Shown: one piece after another, positions 34,289 through 42,836 of the stretch
Layout of the letters: each line of letters opens with the position of its first letter
Numbering within the stretch: position 1 is the stretch's first letter
Notes under the pieces: generated by a model
What the model was told of the DNA's origin: nothing
The model's database searches: none
What the model saw: only the letters and a program-made list of their open reading frames with translations
DNA from: Verrucomicrobiia bacterium
Lineage (GTDB): Bacteria; Verrucomicrobiota; Verrucomicrobiia; Verrucomicrobiales; DEV007
DNA length: 64,000 nt
Assembly (NCBI GenBank): GCA_030425385.1
Contig: JAUIAH010000002.1
Span: 372,001 to 436,000 of the forward strand
Direction: 5' to 3'
Position numbers and translations under genes: made by a program

Positions 34289-37222
34289 ATGAAGACCCCT
34301 CCCATCTGTATCGGATTGTCCGTCTTATTCGCGCTCATCCTCGCCCACACGAAGGGGGAAACGGCCGCCGAATCCGCCGGAGAAGCCCTCTTTCTTCAGC
34401 ATGTCCGTCAGTTGACCTTCGCTGGCAAGCGCGCTGGTGAAGGGTACTTCAGCGCCGATGGCACCCGGCTGATCTTTCAAAGCGAGCGCGACGCCGACAA
34501 CCCTTTCTTCCAGATCTTTCTCATGGACCTGGAAACGGGAGACGTCGAACGCGTCTCGCCTGGACATGGCAAGACCACCTGTGCTTGGCTGCATCCCAAC
34601 GGTAAGAAACTTCTCTTCGCGTCGACCCACGACGATCCCGAGGCCCGGGCCAAGCAGAAGGAAGAATTAGAATTCCGCCAGTCCGGGAAAGAGCGCCGCT
34701 ATTCCTGGGATTATGATGAACACTACGATATCTACGAGTCTGCTCACGATGGGTCTCAGTTGAAGAACCTCACCAAGATTCGTGGGTATGATGCCGAAGG
34801 CAGCTACTCCCCTGATGGCGAATGGATTGCATTTGCATCTAACAGACACGCCTACACCGAGACCTTAGACGAGAAGAGCCGGGCACGATTTGAGATCGAC
34901 AAGTCGTATCTCATGGAGATCTACCGCATGCGTGTGGACGGATCAGACGTGCAGCGCCTGACCTCGGTGAATGGCTACGACGGCGGCCCCTTCTTCAGTG
35001 CCGATGGGCGCAAGATTTGCTGGAGACGCTTCAATGAGCTCGGTGATCAAGCGGAAATCTGGGTCATGAACGCCGATGGGAGCGACCAGCGTCAGGTGAC
35101 TTCGTTAGGGGCAATGTCCTGGGCACCCTTCTTTCATCCATCCGGTGAGTATCTCATCTTCGCCACGAACCTGCATGGCTTTGGCAACTTCGAGCTCTAC
35201 CTCGTCAGTGCTAGTGGCGGTGGCAAACCTGTCCGAGTGACGGACACTGATGGCTTTGATGGCTTACCCGCTTTCTCTCCCGACGGCACGAAACTGGCGT
35301 GGACCAGCAATCGCACGCCTAACAAGAAATCACAGCTCTTCCTCGCCGACTGGGATCACGATGCGGCCATGGAGCAGCTCAAGCAAGGGAGTGCCACAGA
35401 TTTCTCCGACACCACCGGTCCGATCACGGTCGATGATCTCACCAAGCACATCACGGCCCTTGCCTCCGAGGAGATGGAAGGGCGCTTGACGGGAACCAAG
35501 GGCGGCGAGCTAGCAACCGCCTACGTGGCCGATGCCTTCCGACACCTTGGGCTGGAACCCGCGGGAGACCGCGACAGCTTCTTCCAGTCATTCGAGTTCA
35601 CGGCTGGAGTGGATCTCGGATCGGAGAACACCCTCACACTCCTTCACAAGGAAGGGGAAAGCAGCTTTACCGTGGGCAGCGATTGGACCCCTCTCTCCTT
35701 TTCGCAAACCGGAAGCATCGACGCTGGGGAAATCGTCTTTGCAGGCTACGGGATCGAAGCTCCCAAGGAGACAGGAGAAGACGGCGAGACCTTCGAAGCT
35801 TACAGTTCCTATTTCCACCTTGATGTGAAAGACAAATGGGTTCTCGCATTCCGCTATGCACCACACAAAGTTTCCGACAGCCAACGACAGCGATTCATGC
35901 GCTACAGCAGTCTGCGATTCAAAGCCATGACGGCTCGGCAGAAAGGGGCGCGGGGATTGATCGTCATGAGCGGTCCCAACTCCAAGGTGCGGAAGCAACT
36001 CGTTCCTCTCGGATTCGATGCCTCCCTGGCAGGATCAGGTGTCGCCGCACTCTCGATCACAGATGCCCTCGGCCAGCGATTGCTCGACGCCGCTGGCAAA
36101 GACATGAAGACTCTCCAAGACCAGTTGGATACCGGTGACATGCAGGAAGGCATTCCCCTACCCGGCCTCTCGCTTTCAACTCACATTGACATCAATGAAG
36201 AGAAACGCACTGGGCGAAATGTCATTGGCATGCTCCCGGGGAATTCGACCAATCCACACGAACCCATGCTCATCATTGGCGCGCACGTCGATCATCTCGG
36301 ACGCCAGATTGGGACCAATTCTCGAGCCAAGGAAGGCGAAGAGGATCAGATTCACTTCGGCGCCGACGACAACGCCTCAGGTGTGGCAGGCATGTTAGAG
36401 ATCGCCCAGTGGCTCGCCGACATGAAGGCACGCGGGAAATTTGATTCCAAACGGAGCATTCTCTTTGCCGCCTGGTCGGGAGAAGAATTGGGATTGTTAG
36501 GGTCCGCTCATTTCACCCGGCAATGGGCCAAGATGTTCGGCGATGAAGACGCCAAGCTCGGCGGCCTCTTCGCCGCCTGTCTCAACATGGACATGATTGG
36601 CCGCCTACGGAAATCAGTTGTCCTCCAAGGCGTCGCCTCCAGTGACCGTTGGCCCATGGAGATCGAGAAACGCAACGCCCCCATCGGTCTACCGATCGTC
36701 ACCCAGAACGACACCTACCTGCCCACGGACGCCACCTCATTCTACCTACGCGAAGTGCCGATCCTCAGCGCCTTCACCGGTGCCCATGACGAGTACCACA
36801 CGCCTCGCGACACCGTGGACCTCATCAATTATGAGGGCACTCAGAAGATCTCAACGTTCATGGGACTCATTCTCCGAGGACTCGCCCTGAGCGAAGACAC
36901 CCCCGCTTACAATGAGGTCGCCCGTCCCGAGAATCAGGAGAATCGCGGTGGTCTCCGCGTCTACCTCGGCACCATCCCTGACTACGCCCAAGGCGATATC
37001 GAAGGCGTGAAACTGTCAGGTGTCCGGAAAGGCGGCCCCGCCAGCAACGCGGGCATCGAATCTGGCGATATCATCATCAAACTCGGCGGCAAAGAGATCA
37101 AGAACATCTACGACTACACCTACACGCTTGGCGCCCTAAGTATCGGTGAGGAAACGGAAATCGTCATCCAACGCAAAGGCGAAGAGAAGACTCTCAAGAT
37201 CGTCCCCAGTTCACGCGACTGA
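34289..37222 (+). CDS. Secreted M28 peptidase with PD40 repeats and PDZ domain
   Basis: A 977-residue protein. After a signal peptide (MKTPPICIGLSVLFALILA), residues about 40-360 form a TolB/PD40-like beta-propeller (for example 'YFSADGTRLIFQSERDADN', 'AFSPDGTKLAWTSNRTPNK'). A PA-type insert precedes the M28 zinc peptidase domain, with metal ligands in 'IGAHVDHLG', 'FGADDNASG', 'WSGEELGLLG', 'NMDMIGRL' and 'HDEYHTPRD'. The C-terminal PDZ domain includes 'KGGPASNAGIESGDIIIKL'. All M28 ligands are present, so it should be an active aminopeptidase or carboxypeptidase. The order propeller-peptidase-PDZ suggests substrate gating. Confidence 0.92.
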   Translation: MKTPPICIGLSVLFALILAHTKGETAAESAGEALFLQHVRQLTFAGKRAGEGYFSADGTRLIFQSERDADNPFFQIFLMDLETGDVERVSPGHGKTTCAWLHPNGKKLLFASTHDDPEARAKQKEELEFRQSGKERRYSWDYDEHYDIYESAHDGSQLKNLTKIRGYDAEGSYSPDGEWIAFASNRHAYTETLDEKSRARFEIDKSYLMEIYRMRVDGSDVQRLTSVNGYDGGPFFSADGRKICWRRFNELGDQAEIWVMNADGSDQRQVTSLGAMSWAPFFHPSGEYLIFATNLHGFGNFELYLVSASGGGKPVRVTDTDGFDGLPAFSPDGTKLAWTSNRTPNKKSQLFLADWDHDAAMEQLKQGSATDFSDTTGPITVDDLTKHITALASEEMEGRLTGTKGGELATAYVADAFRHLGLEPAGDRDSFFQSFEFTAGVDLGSENTLTLLHKEGESSFTVGSDWTPLSFSQTGSIDAGEIVFAGYGIEAPKETGEDGETFEAYSSYFHLDVKDKWVLAFRYAPHKVSDSQRQRFMRYSSLRFKAMTARQKGARGLIVMSGPNSKVRKQLVPLGFDASLAGSGVAALSITDALGQRLLDAAGKDMKTLQDQLDTGDMQEGIPLPGLSLSTHIDINEEKRTGRNVIGMLPGNSTNPHEPMLIIGAHVDHLGRQIGTNSRAKEGEEDQIHFGADDNASGVAGMLEIAQWLADMKARGKFDSKRSILFAAWSGEELGLLGSAHFTRQWAKMFGDEDAKLGGLFAACLNMDMIGRLRKSVVLQGVASSDRWPMEIEKRNAPIGLPIVTQNDTYLPTDATSFYLREVPILSAFTGAHDEYHTPRDTVDLINYEGTQKISTFMGLILRGLALSEDTPAYNEVARPENQENRGGLRVYLGTIPDYAQGDIEGVKLSGVRKGGPASNAGIESGDIIIKLGGKEIKNIYDYTYTLGALSIGEETEIVIQRKGEEKTLKIVPSSRD

Positions 37223-37252
37223 GCAGCATGGCAGCTCTGCTCATGATGAAGT

Positions 37253-38968
37253 TCACCTGATACGGTGCCATCTCTTGAGCAATTGCGTGGTTTCGTCTCG
37301 CAGAGCGTCACTCTCCAGTTCGTCAAGCCAGGCCATGGCTCCCTCAATGTCCGCCTCGGCTGAGGTTTCAATGAAACGAGCAATCGCTTTATCTGGAAGC
37401 GCTTCTTTCGAGTGCATCTCTGCTAGTATTTGCGATCCCTGGTGAGGCGAATGCGTGCCTAGCCAGTAGGCCCATCTTTCAATCGTGCTCGCTCGCATCT
37501 TGGAGTCGTCTATGGAGTCAATCGCCTGTTTGGCAATGTCAGGAACCAAAGCTGTGTTTGGCCCAGAAACCATGCCCATATAAGCACGATTGCGAATGAC
37601 CGGATCCTCGATCGAGGCGGCCAACGCCAATGCTCTACCCGGCTCAGCCCTGGCAGTGTCCCAAACAAATACCGCACGAGCTGCGGCCCTATCGCTATCA
37701 GGTGATTGTGAATCCACCCAGTCTTCAAAAGTGCCTTGATGTAGACTAAAACGGAGTCCAGCCTTCAATTCGGGATTCAGGTGATCGCTTCTCAGCAAGG
37801 CGGAGCCGAGTTGTCGAGCACAAAGCTCTCCATAATCCAAAGCCGGTCCTCGATCCCACATCCGTTCACTGAATGCGGAAGCTAATACTGGAAACGCGAA
37901 CAATGGGTTATTACCGGCAGCCTCGCGAACTTCATCCTCTTCTAAAGGTCTACGGGCCCCAGAAATCCGAACAACTTCCTCCCACACTTCTAAGACTTCA
38001 CTCGGTTCGATGCGGTTGAGTGCCTCGTTAAAGAGAGCTTTACCAAGCCTCTTTCTCAGACCTCGTTTCTCCACGGATGCAATCGCCTCGCGCAAGGCGA
38101 CATCATCTTGATCCCATAACAGAGGCATCAGGCGCTCTAACAGGGTGTCGTCATCACCATGCCGGGTCGCTTGAGTGAGCGCCTCTGGCAGGGATTCCTG
38201 ACTAACCCGCTCTAACATGCCCAGAAGGAGAGCGTCTGGCGCCTCAGCGATGGATAGCACTTCCTTCCCGTATTTGTGGCCCAAGGCACGATTGAGCGCA
38301 TCGCGAGCACATTCGGGCAAATGACCAGCGGCAGCACAGCGAGTCAACGCCACGCGAAGGGATTCGGCCTCATGCACAATCTCGTGAAACACCGTGGCGT
38401 CCTGCCCTAACGGCATGACAACGCTCCAGAACATCGCTTCGCTTGCCGTCACGCCATCTTTACCCCGCATAGCGGCCGCCAACCCTAGTGCAAATCGTGC
38501 TCCGAAGTCCTTCGGGTTCTGCCTCCATCGATCGAGCACAAGATCACCGTGCCTCTCGCCACAGGATTGCACTAACAATGCCAGTGGGAATGAACTTGGC
38601 GCATCGACGAGCTTCTCCAGGGCGAGAAGCCCACTCCTTGGGTGCTGCTCTAGCCAAGCATTAATATGATTGGCCAGCGGATAGGCCGCCCCCGGCGTGA
38701 GTCGCTCTGACAAACGCTCGAACTCGGCCTGAAACTCTGCTACAGAACGAGGATCATCAAATTGCCGTGGCCCTGGCGTTCCTCTCGAATCAGACACTCT
38801 CTTCGCTTTGAATAGGGCAGCAAGCTCGTAGTCGTAGTCCGAGGGCTTCCCTGCACGGCCTGGAGAGAGATGACGGGACCAGAACCATCCCACAACGCTG
38901 CCTAGCACCAATGCTAGTACAATCCCCGAGCAATTGCGCCAATTGTTACTAAGTGAGCGCCTATTCAT
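37253..38968 (-). CDS. Membrane-anchored helical protein, partner of the fused sigma factor
   Basis: A 571-residue protein that I cannot assign to a family. One membrane helix lies at about residues 14-31 (GIVLALVLGSVVGWFWSR). The rest is all-helical, with repeated patterns around Trp-Ala-x-x-Asp-Pro-like units, such as 'RAEPGRALALAASIEDPVIRN' and 'EGAMAWLDELESD'. Its start overlaps the stop of the upstream sigma-factor fusion by 8 bp, so translation is coupled. The pairing suggests the two act together, for instance as sensor and sigma factor. Its 3' end converges with the M28 gene (30 bp). Confidence 0.75.
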   Translation of the reverse strand: MNRRSLSNNWRNCSGIVLALVLGSVVGWFWSRHLSPGRAGKPSDYDYELAALFKAKRVSDSRGTPGPRQFDDPRSVAEFQAEFERLSERLTPGAAYPLANHINAWLEQHPRSGLLALEKLVDAPSSFPLALLVQSCGERHGDLVLDRWRQNPKDFGARFALGLAAAMRGKDGVTASEAMFWSVVMPLGQDATVFHEIVHEAESLRVALTRCAAAGHLPECARDALNRALGHKYGKEVLSIAEAPDALLLGMLERVSQESLPEALTQATRHGDDDTLLERLMPLLWDQDDVALREAIASVEKRGLRKRLGKALFNEALNRIEPSEVLEVWEEVVRISGARRPLEEDEVREAAGNNPLFAFPVLASAFSERMWDRGPALDYGELCARQLGSALLRSDHLNPELKAGLRFSLHQGTFEDWVDSQSPDSDRAAARAVFVWDTARAEPGRALALAASIEDPVIRNRAYMGMVSGPNTALVPDIAKQAIDSIDDSKMRASTIERWAYWLGTHSPHQGSQILAEMHSKEALPDKAIARFIETSAEADIEGAMAWLDELESDALRDETTQLLKRWHRIR

Positions 38969-41120
38969 GATGGGTCTTGTAGATGATCGTGAGCACGCGG
39001 TTGCGATCGGAGCGGTTATCGATCTTGTTTACCCATGAAAGTGCTTCCTCGTATTCAAGCGCGGAACGTGCCAGCCCTTCGTAGGCTCCATCGGCATCAG
39101 CTGAGCTGAGATTGGCAATCCAATCAGCGGCGATAGCATGCCTCTTAGGATCACGCCACATTTCGGGGAACATGCGCCGAACGTTGTCGGCACGTTGATC
39201 CTCCGAATAACCTTTCGAGTAAGTATTCCATGCCGCGAGGAACGTGTCTGGATCTTGTCGAGCCACCGCATAGAGATAATTGGTAAAGGACATGTAGTGC
39301 CCCTTCACCTTCTGAGATGAATCTAAGAGTGCTTGCAGCCGTTGCAATTGTTGAGGGGTGGTGACCCCTTTACTCAAGACGCTAATCGACCACGGATCGA
39401 TGTATTGAGGATTCTCTTCAATCATGCGGAGAGCATCGTCTGGAGTATTTCGCAAGACTCCTTGTAGACCGTTGCGAAGCAGGCGCCACTGCTCATCGCC
39501 AACCGCTTCACCAAACCATCTAAGATAGAGACTCGGATCATCCTGAGCGGCCCATTCGGCAAGACTCCAGCGCAATTTATCATCATCCAATAACCCGTTC
39601 TGCTCAGCGTGTGCAATCGCTTCGCGAGGACTGCCCGTGTTTCTGAGTGCCCGGATCATCATCTCGGGCCATTGATGGCTTTCAAACAAATATTGATTGA
39701 TCCAAGCAATTTGCTCCTCAACTCGGCCTGTTGCAAAGATTGGCTCAATGGCCTCCGTTCGCAGCATCGGACTCAAATGTTCATAAGCTTGTGTCCATGC
39801 TTCGGAACCCGCGTCCAACGATGCCGCCAGAACCGCCGCCAGCGCGTGTTGGCGATAGAGAGGATTGGTGAGAGCTAAGACGCCCTGCCGCGCTTCTTCG
39901 GGTGCGCTTGCTGCCCAATGCTCGCAAATAGCGTTTAATAAAGAAGTCACCCTTGGTCCCCGCATATTGGCAATCGCATCGATCTGAGTGCTGAGCACGT
40001 TCAAGGGCAACTGATCGATCAGGAAGGCGATTGCGCGATCGCGATCATCTGAGGATCTGAAACATCGACCGCGCGCAACTAGCATCATCGCATCCTCAAC
40101 ACGATTCGGCAGCAGATAACGCAGCAGGTTCTCCCACAAAGCCCGGTCTGTGGATTCGCCATCCATACAAAGTTGCAAGGCACGTTCGGGGTCCGTATTC
40201 ACCAGTTGCTCAGCAGACCAAAGATCTCGCAATCGATCGCGTTTCCTTGAGAACACATCGACAGCTCGACCGGAAGAGCGAGCGGGCAGCATCGATTCCC
40301 GTGGCAAATTCGTGACTGCGATAGAAGTTCCGGACTGACGGGCAAACGGAATCGTCACAAATGCACTGAGAAGAGTGAGACTGACAAAGGCCGTGGCTTT
40401 GGCTTTGGAGATCATGAGAAAAGGTGTGGTGAGAGTAGCCGCCGAGGTTGTTGTGGAAGCCCATGCTTCGCTCGCGACTTGGGCCACCAATCCCGTTGGT
40501 GCCTTTATGGTCACGGCGTTCGATTGCAGTGTTGTCGCAAGAACGTTCGTTGAGGCTAGTGACAATCCTCGACGATGAAGAAGGTGGCGTAGCCGTTGAA
40601 GCGCACGCGTCAGCCGCTTCTGCGCGGCATCCTCGCTTACACCCAACGCATCGCCAACATGTCGTAATGACAGTCTTTCAAAGAAGCGCATCACGATTGC
40701 GTCGCGGTCTCGATCACGCAGCTGGTGCAGGGCATCGTCAAGCAGGGGTGAAATCTCATGCCAGAATTCGGTGGCGCGCTCATCTCGTTGTTGGGTGTCC
40801 ATTTCCAAGAAGATCCGTTCTCGTTCTATGCGGCGGCGCTCCGCACGCATGAATTTGGCAGTGACGAAATGTGTATGCCGATGCAGCCAACCCCCTAACG
40901 GAGTCTCTGCAGATAGACCTGGCGCCTTACGGCCGAGGTCGATGAATACGGTTTGCACAATATCATCAATAGACACTCCCGTCCGTTCGCACTTACGGCT
41001 GGCAATCCCGTAAACGAAATCAATGTAGCGATCCACCAACTCACGGAAAGCCTCCTCAGATCGCGACTGTTGATAGTCACGCAATAGTTGACACACCGAT
41101 GATGGAGTCTTGGTAGGCAT
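38961..41120 (-). CDS. ECF sigma factor fused to membrane helix and large helical domain
   Basis: A 719-residue protein. Residues about 10-95 are sigma region 2 (ELVDRYIDFVYGIASRKCER, IDDIVQTVFIDLGRK) and 125-185 are region 4 with its helix-turn-helix (LSLRHVGDALGVSEDAAQKR). A membrane helix follows at about 241-260 (KATAFVSLTLLSAFVTIPFA). The remaining 450 residues are helical repeats outside the membrane, similar in style to the overlapping downstream gene. The sigma part would be membrane-tethered until released or act in place; the mechanism is not visible. Such fusions are known from Verrucomicrobiota and Planctomycetota genomes. Confidence 0.85.
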   Translation of the reverse strand: MPTKTPSSVCQLLRDYQQSRSEEAFRELVDRYIDFVYGIASRKCERTGVSIDDIVQTVFIDLGRKAPGLSAETPLGGWLHRHTHFVTAKFMRAERRRIERERIFLEMDTQQRDERATEFWHEISPLLDDALHQLRDRDRDAIVMRFFERLSLRHVGDALGVSEDAAQKRLTRALQRLRHLLHRRGLSLASTNVLATTLQSNAVTIKAPTGLVAQVASEAWASTTTSAATLTTPFLMISKAKATAFVSLTLLSAFVTIPFARQSGTSIAVTNLPRESMLPARSSGRAVDVFSRKRDRLRDLWSAEQLVNTDPERALQLCMDGESTDRALWENLLRYLLPNRVEDAMMLVARGRCFRSSDDRDRAIAFLIDQLPLNVLSTQIDAIANMRGPRVTSLLNAICEHWAASAPEEARQGVLALTNPLYRQHALAAVLAASLDAGSEAWTQAYEHLSPMLRTEAIEPIFATGRVEEQIAWINQYLFESHQWPEMMIRALRNTGSPREAIAHAEQNGLLDDDKLRWSLAEWAAQDDPSLYLRWFGEAVGDEQWRLLRNGLQGVLRNTPDDALRMIEENPQYIDPWSISVLSKGVTTPQQLQRLQALLDSSQKVKGHYMSFTNYLYAVARQDPDTFLAAWNTYSKGYSEDQRADNVRRMFPEMWRDPKRHAIAADWIANLSSADADGAYEGLARSALEYEEALSWVNKIDNRSDRNRVLTIIYKTHHE

Positions 41121-41171
41121 ACGACCAGTATCAACCCGCAGGCTACAAGAATCCGACAGGAATCTTTCCCC

Positions 41172-41717
41172 TTATTCAATTGGCCGTTCCGATAGAAACG
41201 CGACGGGCACGGAGTCTGTGAGCCAGACGCCGTTCGCAGAGCGGTAGAAGCGGTGACCGGCAGCTGCCATGCCTTCGCTATCGACTTCAAGAATGGCTAG
41301 CTTGCCGTGTCTCACGCCGACTTTGGCGGCTGTTTGGGTGTCCGGAGAGAGGTGTACGTGTTGGCGGGACTGCGAGGTGAGGCCCTCCTGCATGATGGAG
41401 GGCAGGAATCGCGTGGCCGTGCCGTGGTAGAGCACCGCGGGCGGTTCGACCGGTTGCAACTCAAGATCGATCTTTATCGAGTGCCCCTGACTGGCGCGCA
41501 CGTGGGTGCCCGCTTCATTGTAGGCGAAGCGTTGCTTGTCGTTTGTGCGCACGACCTCATCCATCTGGGCACGCGTGACGGGGCGACCTTGGGCAGCCAT
41601 CCGTTCCAGCAAGGTGTCAATCGCTACCCAGCCTTCGTCATCGAGCACGACACCGATACTTCCTGGATCGTGGCGTAGGATCAGGCTCAGGTATTTGCTT
41701 AGTTTCACCGTATTCAT
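41172..41717 (-). CDS. kptA: RNA 2'-phosphotransferase (KptA/Tpt1)
   Basis: A 181-residue protein of the KptA/Tpt1 family, which moves an internal RNA 2'-phosphate to NAD+. Motifs are 'SLILRHDPGS' (Arg15, His16), 'RASQGHSIKI' (His79), 'VLYHGTATRF' (His98-Gly-Thr) and 'SRQHVHLSPD' (Arg118, His120), so the RNA- and NAD-binding residues are intact. Eukaryotes use it in tRNA splicing; the bacterial role is unsettled. It starts 9 bp after the metallophosphoesterase gene, suggesting a functional pair in RNA end processing. Confidence 0.93.
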   Translation of the reverse strand: MNTVKLSKYLSLILRHDPGSIGVVLDDEGWVAIDTLLERMAAQGRPVTRAQMDEVVRTNDKQRFAYNEAGTHVRASQGHSIKIDLELQPVEPPAVLYHGTATRFLPSIMQEGLTSQSRQHVHLSPDTQTAAKVGVRHGKLAILEVDSEGMAAAGHRFYRSANGVWLTDSVPVAFLSERPIE

Positions 41718-41726
41718 ATCTTTCAG

Positions 41727-42557
41727 TCAACTCAATGGGGTTCGTGTGAGGACAACCACCCGTGCATCGACATTGATAACAGTGGGGCCGCGCTTGGAAA
41801 GGCGTGTGATAGGTTCAGGCCAATGACAGTGTCCGTTGACGAGCAGGCCGCCAAACTCGCCGTCTAGCAAGCGCTCGCGGATAAAGGCATTGCCACGATA
41901 TCGCTTAGCAGGATCGTTAGGCCCTTCGTGCACCAGGAGGATGTCTGGGGTGCTCGTTAGAATCTCGCGCAATTGAGCATGGAAGCTAGCCTCATCGTGT
42001 CGCCAGGGCTTGCGGAGATTGCCAATGATACCGCTGATTCCACCCATGCAGAGGCCGTCGCGTTCCATGACATCGCCATCAAGAGGAAAGATGTTTGCAT
42101 GCTTTCGGAAGACATCTCCAAAAGTCGCGCGCTCTCGAAAGAGGTCATGGTTGCCAGCCACACCCACGACCCAACGAAAGCGCTCCGCAAAGGCTTTCCA
42201 AACCTCCTCGACATTGCCGGTGGTTCCACGCTTGCGCAGAGCGGGATCCGTGTAGAAATCGCCCGCCAAGAGCACACCCGTCTTCTTGGCGGAGGGAAGT
42301 TTTCCATCGGCCGCCATGGCTTCGAGCCTTTCGGCCACGACCACCCCAAGGAGCGCGCGCTCAGTGGGCGGCATTTCGCCACTCTCGCGCATCTGCAAGT
42401 CCGCCGTTAGAATGAGCGCCTCCAGCGCCTGCGGCATACCAGGCCAAACGCCATGGTGGACAGGAATCTCGATCCGTTCCTGCCCGCGGTTGCCTGCGGC
42501 CACATTCAGCGCCGGTATCGCAGCGATCTTTTTATCGATATGATCGATAGCTATCAT
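41727..42557 (-). CDS. Metallophosphoesterase
   Basis: A calcineurin-like phosphoesterase. From the ATG at 42557 it has 276 residues; the frame stays open to 42683 and an upstream start cannot be excluded. Metal-binding motifs are 'VLLAGDFYTDP', 'GVAGNHDLF', 'LLVHEGPND' and 'LLVNGHCHWP'. The first D-x-H motif of the family is not obvious, which is unusual. It lies immediately upstream of kptA with a 9-bp gap. Substrate is unknown; RNA ends, cyclic nucleotides or phosphodiesters are all possible. Confidence 0.8.
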   Translation of the reverse strand: MIAIDHIDKKIAAIPALNVAAGNRGQERIEIPVHHGVWPGMPQALEALILTADLQMRESGEMPPTERALLGVVVAERLEAMAADGKLPSAKKTGVLLAGDFYTDPALRKRGTTGNVEEVWKAFAERFRWVVGVAGNHDLFRERATFGDVFRKHANIFPLDGDVMERDGLCMGGISGIIGNLRKPWRHDEASFHAQLREILTSTPDILLVHEGPNDPAKRYRGNAFIRERLLDGEFGGLLVNGHCHWPEPITRLSKRGPTVINVDARVVVLTRTPLS

Positions 42558-42836
42558 GTTAAACAAATATTCCGTTTCCTTCCTTCGTTGGTCCCGAGAA
42601 GGCATCCGTAGATACGTGCTAGAGGAATCGTCAAGACTACGATTTTGATAGGTCGTCACCAACTCGTGGGAGACTGCTAGCACATCAACACACTGGCTGA
42701 TTGGAGCCCCTGCTCTCTCGGCAATCTCATCGCACGTTTGCGTGGAGATGCAACGAGAAATCTCGTGACCCTCACGGAATCCTTGACGGCCACTCTATTG
42801 GCTTGTGTCCAAGGAGGGCCGCGGTAGGCTTTCGTC

